DNA of 64,000 nucleotides, taken from positions 131,360,740 to 131,424,739 of the forward strand of contig JBAIZL010000002.1 in NCBI GenBank assembly GCA_036971475.1, in the 5' to 3' direction. Below, in pieces: positions 40,801 to 53,385 of this stretch. The notes beneath the pieces are model-generated. The model was not told the origin of the DNA. It saw only the letters and a program-made list of their open reading frames with translations, and did no database searches. This stretch comes from Prosapia bicincta (Eukaryota > Arthropoda > Insecta > Hemiptera > Cercopidae). Each line of letters begins with the position of its first letter. The stretch's first letter is position 1. The translations under genes were made by a program, and so were the position numbers.

Positions 40801-41735
40801 ATTTCAAAAGCATAAATAACGTAGAATCGACCATAGATTCGCATTGTGCACTTAGAATTGAACTATAATAAGTATTATAGGAGTTATGGCAATTTTCATA
40901 TATTTGCTCTAAAAAAAATGCATGAATTATAGTTCATGGATTTTGCGATTTCTACAAAAAATGGATTTCTCATTTCAAAAGCATAAATAACGTGAAATCG
41001 ACCATAGATTCGCATTGTGCACTTAGAATTGATCTATAATACGTATTATAGGAGCTATGGCAATTTTCATATAATTGCTCTAACAAAAATGCATGAATTA
41101 TAGTTCATGGATTTTGCGATTTCTACAAAAAATGAATTTCTCATTTAAAAAGCATAAATAACGTAGAATCGACCATAGATTCGCATTGTGCACTTAGAAT
41201 TGAACTATAATAAGTATTATAGGAGCTATGGCAATTTTCATATATTTGCTCTAAAAAAAATGCATGAATTATAGTTCATGGATTTTGCGATTTCTACAAA
41301 AAATGGATTTCTCATTTAAAAAGCATAAATAACGTAGAATCGACCATAGATTCGCATTGTGCATTTAGAATTGAACTATAATAAGTATTATAGGAGCTAT
41401 CGCAATTGTCATATATTTGCTCTAAAACAAATGCATGAATTATAGTTCATGGATTTTGCGATTTCTACAAAAAATGGATTTCTCATTTAAAAAGCATAAA
41501 TAACGCAGAATCGACCATAGATTCGCATTGTGCACTTAGAATTGAACTATAATAAATATTATAAGAGCTATGGCAATTTTCATATATTTCCTCTAAAAAA
41601 AACGCATGAATTATAGTTCATGGATTTTGCGATTTCTACAAAAAATGGATTTCTCATTTAAAAAGCATAAATAACGTAGAATCGACCATAGATTCGCATT
41701 GTGCACTTAGAATTGAACTATAATAAGTATTATAG
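37807..41735. repeat. 15-mer higher-order repeat, one full and one shortened copy
   Basis: Monomers starting at 37807 recur from 40368, offset 2561 bp (15 monomers). Markers are the GCTTGAATTATATTTCATGG monomer at each start and CACTTATAATTG at 38119 and 40680. Further right the offset drops to 2221 bp (CCTCTAAAAAAAACG at 39369 and 41590), so the second copy lacks two monomers, including the one with ATTGAGCACTT. Copy 1 is about 37807-40367; copy 2 about 40368-41735. Confidence 0.83.
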
Positions 41736-42550
41736 GAGCTATCGCAATTTTCATATATTTGCTCTAAAAAAAATGCATGAATTATAGTTCATGGATTTTG
41801 CGATTTCTACAAAAAATGGACTTCTCATTTAAAAAGCATAAATAACGTAGAATCGACCATAGATTCGCATTGTGCACTTAGAATTGAACTATAATAAGTA
41901 TTATAGGAGCTATGGCAATTTTCATATATTTGCTCTAAAAAAAATGCATGAATTATAGTTCATGGATTTTGCGATTTCTACAAAAAATGGATTTCTCATT
42001 TAAAAAGCATAAATAACGTAGAATCGACCATAGATTCGCATTGTGCACTTAGAATTGATCTATAATAAGTATTATAGGAGCTATCGCAATTGTCATATAT
42101 TTGCTCTAAAAAAAAAGCATGAATTATAGTTCATGGATTTTGCGATTTCTACAAAAAATGGATTTCTCATTTAAAAAGCATAAATAACGTAGAATCGACC
42201 ATAGATTCGCATTGTGCACTTAGAATTGAACTATAATAAGTATTATAGGAGCTATCGCAATTTTCATATATTTGCTCTAAAAAAAATGCATGAATTATAG
42301 TTCATGGATTTTGCGATTTCTACAAAAAATGGATTTCTCATTTCAAAAGCATAAATAACGTAGAATCGACCATAGATTCGCATTGTGCACTAAGAATTGA
42401 ACTATAATAAGTAATATAGGAGTTATGGCAATTTTCATATATTTGCTCTAAAAAAAATGCATGAATTATAGTTCATGGATTTTGCGATTTCTACAAAAAA
42501 TGGATTTCTCATTTAAAAAGCATAAATAACGTAGAATCGACCATAGATTC
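41736..42550. repeat. 171-bp segment shared with 24.28-25.09 kb (offset 17460)
   Basis: About 0.8 kb that matches the C-A-B-C trimer region of block A at a constant offset of 17460 bp. Markers are GGACTTCTC, AAAAAAAAAGCATGAA and GTAATATAGGAGTTATGG. To the right the match switches to the 16.3-17.4 kb region of block A, which lies far to the left of the first source, so source order is inverted along this block even though orientation is kept. Confidence 0.8.
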
Positions 42551-44225
42551 GCATTGTGCACTTAGAATTGAACTATAATAAGTATTATAGGAGCTATGGC
42601 AATTTTCATATATTTGCTCTAAAAAAATGCATGAATTATAGTTCATGGATTTTGCGATTTCTACAAAAAATGGATTTCTCATTTCAAAAGCATAAATAAC
42701 GTAGAATCGACCATAGATTCGCATTGTGCACTTAGAATTGAACTATAATAAGTATTATAGGAGTTATGGCAATTTTCATATATTTGCTCTAAAAAAAATG
42801 CATGAATTATAGTTCATGGATTTTGCGATTTCTACAAAAAATGGATTTCTCATTTCAAAAGCATATATAACGTAGAATCGACCATAGATTCGCATTGTGC
42901 ACTTAGAATTGAACTATAATAAGTATTATAGGAGCTATGGCAATTTTCATATATTTGCTCTAAAAAAAATGCATGAATTATAGTTCATGGATTTTGCGAT
43001 TTCTACAAAAAATGGATTTCTCATTTCAAAAGCATAAATAACGTAGAATCGACCATAGATTCGCATTGTGCACTTAGAAATGATCTATAATACGTATTAT
43101 AGGAGCTATGGCAATTTTCATATATTTGCTCTAACAAAAATGCATGAATTATAGTTCATGGATTTTGCGATTTCTACAAAAAATGAATTTCTCATTTAAA
43201 AAGCATAAATAACGTAGAATCGACCATAGATTCGCATTGTGCACTTAGAATTGAACTATAATAAGTATTATAGGAGCTATGGCAATTTTCATATATTTGC
43301 TCTAAAAAAAATGCATGAATTATAGTTCATGGATTTTGCGATTTCTACAAAAAATGGATTTCTCATTAAAAAGCATAAATAACGTAGAATCGACCATAGA
43401 TTCGCATTGTGCACTTAGAATTGAACTATAATAAGTATTATAGGAGCTATGGCAATTTTCATATATTTGCTCTAAAAAAATGCATGAATTATAGTTCATG
43501 GATTTTGCGATTTCTACAAAAAATGGATTTCTCATTTAAAAAGCATAAATAACGTAGAATCGACCATAGATTCGCATTGTGCATTTAGAATTGAACTATA
43601 GTAAGTATTATAGGTGGTATGGCAATTTTCATATATTTGCTCTAAAAAAAATGCATGAATTATAGTTCATGGATTTTACGATTTCTACAAAAAATGGATT
43701 TCTCATTAAAAAAGCATAAATAACGTAGAATCGACCATAGATTCGCATTGTGCACTTAGAATTGAACTATAATATGTATTATAGGAGCTATAGCAATTTT
43801 CATATATTTGCTCTAAAAAAAATGCATGAATTATAGTTCATGGATTTTGCGATTTCTACAAAAAATGGATTTCTCATTTAAAAAGCATAAATAACGTAGA
43901 ATCGACCATAGATTCGCATTGTGCACTTAGAATTGAACTATAATAAGTATTATAGGAGCTATGGCAATTTTCATATATTTGCTCTAAAAAAAATGCATGA
44001 ATTATAGTTCATGGATTTTGCGATTTCTACAAAAAATGGATTTCTCATTTCAAAAGCATAAATAACGTAGAATCGACCATAGATTCGCATTGTGCACTTA
44101 GAATTGAACTATAATAAGTAATATAGGAGCTATGGCAATTTTCATATATTTGCTCTAAAAAAAATGCATGAATTATAGTTCATGGATTTTGCGATTTCTA
44201 CAAAAAATGGATTTCTCATTTAAAA

Positions 44226-45100
44226 AGCACAAATAACGTAGAATCGACCATAGATTCGCATTGTGCACTTAGAATTGAACTATAATAAGTATTATAGGAG
44301 CTATCGCAATTTTCATATATTTGCTCTAAAAAAAATGCATGAATTATAGTTCATGGATTTTGCGATTTCTACAAAAAATGGATTTCTCATTTAAAAAGCA
44401 TAAATAACGTAGAATCGACCATAGATTCGCATTGTGCACTTAGAATTGATATATAATAAGTATTATAGGAGCTATCGCAATTGTCATATATTTGATCTAA
44501 AATAAATGCATGAATTATAGTTCATGGATTTTGCGATTTCTACAAAAAATGGATTTCTCATTTAAAAAGCATAAATAACGTAGAATCAACCATAGATTCA
44601 CATTGTGCACTTAGAATTGATCTATAATAAGTATTACAGGAGCTATCGCAATTGTCATATATGTGCTCTAAAAAAAATGCATGAATAATAGTTCATGGAT
44701 TTTGCAATTTCTACAAAAAATGGATTTCTCATTTAAAAAGCATAAATAACGTAGAATCGACCATAGATTCGCATTGTGCACTTAGAATTGAACTATAATA
44801 AGTATTATAGGAGCTATGGCAATTTTCATATATTTGCTCTAAAAAAAATGCATGAATTATAGTTCATGGATTTTGCGATTTCTACAAAAAATGGATTTCT
44901 CATTAAAAAGCATAAATAACGTAGAATCGACCATAGATTCGCATTGTGCACTTAGAATTGAACTATAATAAGTATTATAGGAGCTATGGCAATTTTCATA
45001 TATTTGCTCTAAAAAAATGCATGAATTATAGTTCATGGATTTTGCGATTTCTACAAAAAATGGATTTCTCATTTAAAAAGCATAAATAACGTACAATCGA
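44226..45100. repeat. Third copy of the 16-mer cassette
   Basis: AGCACAAATAACG, GATATATAATAAG, GATCTAAAATAAATG, TATTACAGG, GTGCTCTAA, ATGAATAATAG and the one-base-short CATTAAAAAGC occur in the same order as at 17711 and 20445. The variant GATTCACATTG near 44596 is private to this copy. Confidence 0.82.
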
Positions 45101-46175
45101 CCATAGATTCGCATTGTGCACTTAGAATTGAACTATAATAAGTATTATAGGAGCTATGGCAATTTTCATATATTTGCTCTAAAAAAAATGCATGAATTAT
45201 AGTTCATGGATTTTGCGATTTCTACAAAAAATGGATTTCTCATTTCAAAAGCATAAATAACGTAGAATCGACCATAGATTCGCATTGTGCACTTAGAATT
45301 GAACTATAATAAGTATTATAGGAGCTATGGCAATTTTCATATATTTGCTCTAAAAAAAATGCATGAATTATAGTTCATGGATTTTGCGATTTCTACAAAA
45401 AATGGATTTCTCATTTAAAAAGCATAAATAACGTAGAATCGACCATAGATTCGCATTGTGCACTTAGAATTGAACTATAATAAGTATTATAGGAGCTATG
45501 GCAATTTTCATATATTTGCTCTAAAAAAAATGCATGAATTATAGTTCATGGATTTTGCGATTTCTACAAAAAATGGATTTCTCATTTAAAAAGCATAAAT
45601 AACGTAGAATCGACCATAGATTCGCATTGTGCACTTAGAATTGATCTATAATAAGTATTATAGGAGCTATCGCAATTGTCATATATTTGCTCTAAAAAAA
45701 ATGCATGAATTATAGTTCATGGATTTTGCGATTTCTACAAAAAATGGATTTCTCATTTAAAAAGCATAAATAACGTAGAATCGACCATAGATTCGCATTG
45801 TGCACTTAGAATTGAACTATAATAAATATTATAGGAGCTATCGCAATTTTCATATATTTGCTCTAAAAAAAATGCATGAATTATAGTTCATGGATTTTGC
45901 GATTTCTACAAAAAATGGATTTCTCATTTCAAAAGCATAAATAACGTAGAATCGACCATAGATTCGCATTGTGCACTTAGAATTGAACTATAATAAGTAT
46001 TATAGGAGCTATGGCAATTTTCATATATTTGCTCTAAAAAAAATGCATGAATTATAGTTCATGGATTTTGCGATTTCTACAAAAAATGGATTTCTCATTT
46101 AAAAAGCATAAATAACGTAGAATCGACCATAGATTCGCATTGTGCACTTAGAATTGAACTATAATAAGTATTATA

Positions 46176-48906
46176 GGAGCTATGGCAATTTTCATATATT
46201 TGCTCTAAAAAAAATGAAGGAATTATAGTTCATGGATTTTGCGACTTCTACAAAAAATGGATTTCTCATTAAAAAGCATAAATAACGTAGAATCAACCAT
46301 AGATTCGCATTGTGCACTTAGAATTGAACTATAATAAGTATTATAGGAGCTATGGCAATTTTCATATATTTGCTCTAAAAAAATGCATGAATTATAGTTC
46401 ATGGATTTTGCGATTTCTACAAAAAATGGATTTCTCATTTAAAAAGCATAAATAACGTAGAATCGACCATAGATTCGCATTGTGCACTTAGAATTGAACT
46501 ATAATAAGTATTATAGGAGCTATGGCAATTTTCATATATTTGCTCTAAAAAAAATGCATGAATTATAGTTCATGGATTTTGCGATTTCTACAAAAAATGG
46601 ACTTCTCATTTCAAAAGCATAAATAACGTAGAATCGACCATAGATTCGCATTGTGCACTTAGAATTGAACTATAATAAGTATTATAGGAGCTATGGCAAT
46701 TTTCATATATTTGCTCTAAAAAAAATGCATGAATTATAGTTCATGGATTTTGCGATTTCTACAAAAAATGGATTTCTCATTTAAAAAGCATAAATAACGT
46801 AGAATCGACCATAGATTCGCATTGTGCACTTAGAATTGATCTATAATAAGTATTATAGGAGCTATCGCAATTGTCATATATTTGCTCTAAAAAAAATGCA
46901 TGAATTATAGTTCATGGATTTTGCGATTTCTACAAAAAATTGATTTCTCATTTAAAAAGCATAAATAACGTAGAATCGACCATAGATTCGCATTGTGCAC
47001 TTAGAATTGAACTATAATATGTAAATTAGGAGCTATCGCAATTTTCATATATTTGCTCTAAAAAAAATGCATGAATTATAGTTCATGGATTTTGCGATTT
47101 CTACAAAAAATGGATTTCTCATTTCAAAAGCATAAATAACGTAGAATCGACCATAGATTCGCATTGTGCACTTAGAATTGAACTATAATAAGTATTATAG
47201 GAGTTATGGCAATTTTCATATATTTGCTCTAAAAAAAATGCATGAATTATAGTTCATGGATTTTGCGATTTCTACAAAAAATGGATTTCTCATTTAAAAA
47301 GCATAAATAACGTAGAATCGACCATAGATTCGCATTGTGCACCTAGAATTGAACTATAATAAGTATTATAGGAGCTATGGCAATTTTCATATATTTGCTC
47401 TAAAAAAATGCATGAATTATAGTTCATGGATTTTGCGATTTCTACAAAAAATGGATTTCTCATTTAAAAAGCATAAATAACGTAGAATCGACCATAGATT
47501 CGCATTGTGCACTTAGAATTGAACTATAATAAGTATTATAGGAGCTATGGCAATTTTCATATATTTGCTCTAAAAAAAATGCATGAATTATAGTTCATGG
47601 ATTTTGCGATTTCTACAAAAAATGGATTTCTCATTTAAAAAGCATAAATAACGTAGAATCGACCATAGATTCGCATTGTGCACTTAGAATTGAACTATAA
47701 TAAGTATTATAGGAGCTATGGCAATTTTCATATATTTGCTCTAAAAAAAATGAAGGAATTATAGTTCATGGATTTTGCGACTTCTACAAAAAATGGATTT
47801 CTCATTAAAAAGCATAAATAACGTAGAATCAACCATAGATTCGCATTGTGCACTTAGAATTGAACTATAATAAGTATTATAGGAGCTATGGCAATTTTCA
47901 TATATTTGCTCTAAAAAAATGCATGAATTATAGTTCATGGATTTTGCGATTTCTACAAAAAATGGATTTCTCATTTAAAAAGCATAAATAACGTAGAATC
48001 GACCATAGATTCGCATTGTGCACTTAGAATTGAACTATAATAAGTATTATAGGAGCTATGGCAATTTTCATATATTTGCTCTAAAAAAAATGCATGAATT
48101 ATAGTTCATGGATTTTGCGATTTCTACAAAAAATGGACTTCTCATTTCAAAAGCATAAATAACGTAGAATCGACCATAGATTCGCATTGTGCACTTAGAA
48201 TTGAACTATAATAAGTATTATAGGAGCTATGGCAATTTTCATATATTTGCTCTAAAAAAAATGCATGAATTATAGTTCATGGATTTTGCGATTTCTACAA
48301 AAAATGGATTTCTCATTTAAAAAGCATAAATAACGTAGAATCGACCATAGATTCGCATTGTGCACTTAGAATTGATCTATAATAAGTATTATAGGAGCTA
48401 TCGCAATTGTCATATATTTGCTCTAAAAAAAATGCATGAATTATAGTTCATGGATTTTGCGATTTCTACAAAAAATTGATTTCTCATTTAAAAAGCATAA
48501 ATAACGTAGAATCGACCATAGATTCGCATTGTGCACTTAGAATTGAACTATAATATGTAAATTAGGAGCTATCGCAATTTTCATATATTTGCTCTAAAAA
48601 AAATGCATGAATTATAGTTCATGGATTTTGCGATTTCTACAAAAAATGGATTTCTCATTTCAAAAGCATAAATAACGTAGAATCGACCATAGATTCGCAT
48701 TGTGCACTTAGAATTGAACTATAATAAGTATTATAGGAGTTATGGCAATTTTCATATATTTGCTCTAAAAAAAATGCATGAATTATAGTTCATGGATTTT
48801 GCGATTTCTACAAAAAATGGATTTCTCATTTAAAAAGCATAAATAACGTAGAATCGACCATAGATTCGCATTGTGCACCTAGAATTGAACTATAATAAGT
48901 ATTATA
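46176..48906. repeat. 9-mer higher-order repeat (1536-bp period)
   Basis: Copy 1 is 46176-47711 and copy 2 starts at 47712. Private variants repeat at exactly 1536 bp: ATGAAGGAATTATAG near 46215 and 47751, GCGACTTCTAC just after, GGACTTCTC near 46599 and 48135, AAAATTGATTTC near 46937 and 48473, TATGTAAATTAGG near 47019 and 48555, and CACCTAGAATTG near 47340 and 48876. Copies are almost identical to about 48906, where the A-run length differs and the similarity changes. Confidence 0.9.
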
Positions 48907-51412
48907 GGAGCTATGGCAATTTTCATATATTTGCTCTAAAAAAAATGCATGAATTATAGTTCATGGATTTTGCGATTTCTACAAAAAATGGATTTCTCAT
49001 TTAAAAAGCTTAAATAACGTAGAATCGACCATAGATTCGCATTGTGCACTTAGAATTGATCTATAATAAGTATTATAGGAGCTATCGCAATTGTCATATA
49101 TTTGCTCTAAAAAAAATGCATGAATTATAGTTCATGGATTTTGCGATTTCTACAAAAAATGGATTTCTCATTTCAAAAGCATAAATAACGTAGAATCGAA
49201 CATAGATTCGCATTGTGCACTTAGAATTGAACTATAATAAGTATTATAGGAGCTATGGCAATTTTCATATATTTGCTCTAAAAAAAATGCATGAATTATA
49301 GTTCATGGATTTTGCGATTTCTACAAAAAATGGATTTCTCATTTCAAAAGCATAAATAACGTAGAATCGACCATAGATTCGCATTGTGCACTTAGAATTG
49401 AACTATAATAAGTATTATAGGAGCTATGGCAATTTTCATATATTTGCTCTAAAAAAAATGCATGAATTATAGTTCATGGATTTTGCGATTTCTACAAAAA
49501 ATGGATTTCTCATTTAAAAAGCATAAATAACGTAGAATCGACCATAGATTCGCATTGTGCACTTAGAATTGATCTATAATAAGTATTATAGGAGCTATCG
49601 CAATTTTCATATATTTGCTCTAAAAAAAATGCATGAATTATAGTTCATGGATTTTGCGATTTCTACAAAAAATGGATTTCTCATTTAAAAAGCATAAATA
49701 ACGTAGAATCGACCATAGATTCGCATTGTGCACTTAGAATTGAACTATAATAAGTATTATAGGAGCTACGGCAATTTTCATATATTTGCTCTAAAAAAAA
49801 ATGCATGAATTATAGTTCATGGATTTTGCGATTCTACAAAAAATGGATTTCTCATTAAAAGCATAAATAACGTAGAATCGACCATAGATTCGCATTGTGC
49901 ACTTAGAATTGAACTATAATAAGTATTATAGGAGCTATGGCAATTTTCATATATTTGCTCTAAAAAAATGCATGAATTATAGTTCATGGATTTTGCGATT
50001 TCTACAAAAAATGGATTTCTCATTTAAAAAGCATAAATAACGTAGAATCGACCATAGATTCTCATTGTGCACTTAGAATTGAACTATAATAAGTATTATA
50101 GGAGCTATGGCAATTTTCATATATTTGCTCTAAAAAAAATGCATGAATTATAGTTCATGGATTTTACGATTTCTACAAAAAATGGATTTCTCATTTAAAA
50201 AGCATAAATAACGTAGAATCGACCATAGATTCGCATTGTGCATTTAGAATTGAACTATAATAAGTATTATAGGAGCTATGGCAATTTTCATATATTTGCT
50301 CTAAAACAAATGCATGAATTATAGTTCATGGAATTTACGATTTCTACAAAAAATGGATTTCTCATTAAAAAAGCATAAATAACGTAGAATCGACCATAGA
50401 TTCGCATTGTGCACTTAGAATTGAACTATAATAAGTATTATAGGAGCTATCGCAATTTTCATATATTTGCTCTAAAAAAAATGCATGAATTATAGTTCAT
50501 GGATTTTGCGATTTCTACAAAAAATGGATTTCTCATTTAAAAAGCATAAATAACTTAGAATCGACCATAGATTCGCATTGTGCACTTAGAATTGATCTAT
50601 AATAAGTATTATAGGAGCTATGGCAATTTTCATATATTTGCTCTAAAAAAAATGCATGAATTATAGTTCATGGATTTTGCGATTTCTACAAAAAATGGAT
50701 TTCTCATTTAAAAAGCATAAATAACGTAGAATCGACCATAGATTCGCATTGTGCACTTAGAATTGAAATATAATAAGTATTATAGGAGCTATGGCAATTT
50801 TCAATTATTTGCTCTAAAAAAAATGCATGAATTATAGTTCATGGATTTTGCGATTTCTACAAAAAATGGATTTCTCATTTAAAAAGCATAAATAACGTAG
50901 AATCGACCATAGATTCGCATTGTGCACTTAGAATTGAACTATAATAAGTATTATAGGAGCTATGGCAATTTTCATATATTTGCTCTAAAAAAAATGCATG
51001 AATTATAGTTCATGGATTTTACGATTTCTACAAAAAATGGATTTCTCATTTAAAAAGCATAAATAACGTATAATCGACCATAGATTCGCATTGTGCATTT
51101 AGAATTGAACTATAATAAGTATTATAGGAGCTATGGCAATTTTCATATATTTGCTCTAAAAAAAATGCATGAATTATAGTTCATGGATTTTACGATTTCT
51201 ACAAATAATGGATTTCTCATTAAAAAAGCATAAATAACGTAGAATCGACCATAGATTCGCATTGTGCACTTAGAATTGAACTATAATAAGTATTATAGGA
51301 GCTATGGCAAATTTCATATATTTGCTCTAAAAAAAATGCATGAATTATAGTTCATGGATTTTACGATTTCTACAAAAAATGGATTTCTCATTAAAAAAGC
51401 ATAAATAACGTA
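48907..51412. repeat. 171-bp satellite, right flank of block B
   Basis: Ordinary monomers leading to the second junction. A short, irregular monomer occurs at about 49768-49936, with ATTCTAC lacking one T and CATTAAAAGC lacking two bases. From about 50.5 kb the order and variants match the end of block A at offset 23434 (TAACTTAGAATCG, GTGCATTTAG, GGATTTTACG, CATTAAAAAAGC). Confidence 0.9.
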
Positions 51413-51423
51413 GTTTTCTATAA
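51403..51423. other. Junction: 171-bp array to 1.97-kb array (second, identical to first)
   Basis: The sequence across this boundary, AACGTAG followed by TTTTCTATAAC, is the same as at 27979, and the last monomers on the left carry the same uncommon variants. Both blocks therefore descend from one joining event that was later duplicated. Confidence 0.93.
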
Positions 51424-53385
51424 CTATATCGATGAAAAATAACTAAATAAACAAATTGACAAATATTTAAGTCTGATTCGTCTGATGGATTAGGAGTTAA
51501 ACGCTTTAAAAATGATAAAACACATCCAGGCTACGTGTTAAAGCAGCAATATAAAAGACAGTTTTAAAACAATCATATATTTTAATTATTCATCACAACT
51601 AACTTCTATACCAAATGAAAACAAAAAGTCTATACTTATATTTGTAGAAATGAAAATACATAACTTATTATTACCGTTATATTGAGTTATTTCTATTGTA
51701 CATACCGAAATTAAAATAATTTAATATATTTATTATCTGGTCAAAACTCTTGAACTTTGTAGTCCATTATCTTCGATGAAACTTAGTTGAACAAAACTAT
51801 ATAATAATAATAATCTTTTTTCTTAACAATGTGCAATAAATAATGTAACATAACCTACGCGTTTTAAAACAATTGTTTTACAACATAACTTAAGGCACAA
51901 AATCAACTGAAATATGAAATGATGGTTTATCATTTATTTTACTTTGATGTGATTCATAGCGTAACCTGACGGAAGTTATACTGACGCGAAATTGTTATAT
52001 CCTTCCAATAAATATATGTAGGCGTCGCTATAAGAGGTTTCACTTGGAAAAGCTGTTTCTTACAATATCAAAACAATATTTATTTTTTCTGTAAATTAAA
52101 ACAAAATAACAGTCAAGATGTCTGCAACTATAGTTGTATAAACATATTACTTCTGGGTAGGAGGTAGGGTAGAATTAGGAGTAATGGTGACATCACGTCT
52201 GCAGGATTGCGTACGTAAATATAGACAGACTCTCTATTGGAGGCTTCAGGATAGTTGAAATATTTCACATGTTCTGAAACCATTTGGTTACCGACAGAGC
52301 CAATGACAGTAACATTTATACAGTATCAATGTTTTGTGAGCTTGGCCCCTTCATTATATGGAAACGCACTTATAGCAACAAACCTGTTATGTGGTAAAGA
52401 GAAAGGCTAGGCGTTTGAGCATATCGTCCTCGAATTATGATAAATACTATTGTCGTCAAATTTAATACTTCATTTCTGCCCTTTTTCCAACTATTTTGAT
52501 ATCTGGGGTATGTGTCATTCCCGATATCTAGAACTGTTATACGCTCTTAACGTAATAAGAACAATCGGAATATATTTGGAAACAACGAGATGCAGGGTAC
52601 CTTTCAAACCGTCATTATTCTTCAACTTTTTATCATATCAAGATATGTTTATACTGAATTAAAGAGGAATATCTATATTTTCATTTTTTGTCATCAATGT
52701 TAATGAATATATAAAGGGTTTCGAGTAATTGGCTCTATAAATCTAGTAATTTTATAATTTAGAACTGTTTAAAGCATACGTGTGTTTAATAGTTCGACGG
52801 AAATCCGCTTTTAGCAGCACCTGTCAGTACATTGTAACGATAATTTTACTTTCACAAAAATGCAAATAACTCAAGAACAAGGCAAAATTTTGAAAAACTA
52901 TTGGCACCACGTCAATCTACGTTAAATGCTGCTTCAATCCATTTTTATAACTCAAAATCCGATTTTTCATTGAAATTTAGGAAAATTTGAAGGGTCACCC
53001 CTTCTTATCTCGCAAAAGTCGAAAATTACTCATTTTCTCGGGCCAATTACTCAAAGGCCGTTAATGGTATTCTTAAACTGAAAACTCTAAATAAAAATAT
53101 AGACTTTCGTCTTTCGTTCCGTGTAAGAAACATCTTGCTTGGCTGAATATTAACGGAGATATGAGTGTTTTAAAAAAGGCTTGCATCGTGCAAACCTGGA
53201 AATGTAAAATCAGACTGTATTTTTATCACTTGAAACGCGTATAACTCCTAAACCGTTTAAGATATCAAACTCAAATTTTTACAAGTTGTTTCGATAATAA
53301 TTTCCAATCTTTAGATGTGTATAAAATTAATTTTTTTGAAATATATATAATTTGAAAAAAAAAGCATTTATTACTTTGTTTTACT
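51413..53385. repeat. 1.97-kb repeat, block 2 copy 1 (chimeric subtype)
   Basis: Complete 1973-bp copy. Its 5' site is subtype II (ACGTGTTAAAGC near 51533) but its 3' site is subtype I (ATATATATAATTTG near 53340), so it is a recombinant or gene-conversion product. A T in GCGTTTTAAAAC extends the central palindrome to TAAAACAATTGTTTTA near 51864. Confidence 0.92.

Larger units (their letters stand above)
35799..51412. repeat. 171-bp satellite array, block B (about 91 monomers)
   Basis: Same 171-bp monomer in the same orientation as block A. Private variants show it is a mosaic of block A segments: 11329-about 12460 recurs at +24470 (tatgat at 11611/36081, TATTTTAGG at 12133/36603); the region around 13641 at +24812 (ATTGAGCACTT); 24.2-25.1 kb at +17460; 16.3-17.4 kb at +26175 (AGAAATGATC at 16901/43076); 17.7 kb onward at +26515 (AGCACAAATAACG at 17711/44226); and the right end at +23434. 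Differences between offsets are near multiples of 171. No gene or insertion interrupts the block. Confidence 0.97.

Noticed and set aside
433..50023. Recurring 68-77-codon antisense open frames in the 171-bp arrays (for example 433-648, 1800-2033, 13256-13471, 47759-47974)
   Set aside because: They span about one and a quarter satellite monomers, depend on one-base changes in A-runs, begin at different points, and are identical only because the monomers are. No protein family features, signal peptide or gene context.
1..51412. CENP-B-box-like motif in the 171-bp monomer
   Set aside because: No match to the core TTCG...A..CGGG pattern was found on either strand; the monomer is similar to alpha satellite only in length and organisation.
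27980..51412. 1.97-kb block 1 as a simple insertion into one continuous 171-bp array
   Set aside because: Monomer phase differs on the two sides (position 116 then 45), block B begins with sequence matching 11329 and not the sequence after 27979, and the left junction is duplicated elsewhere, so this is a rearrangement and not one clean insertion.
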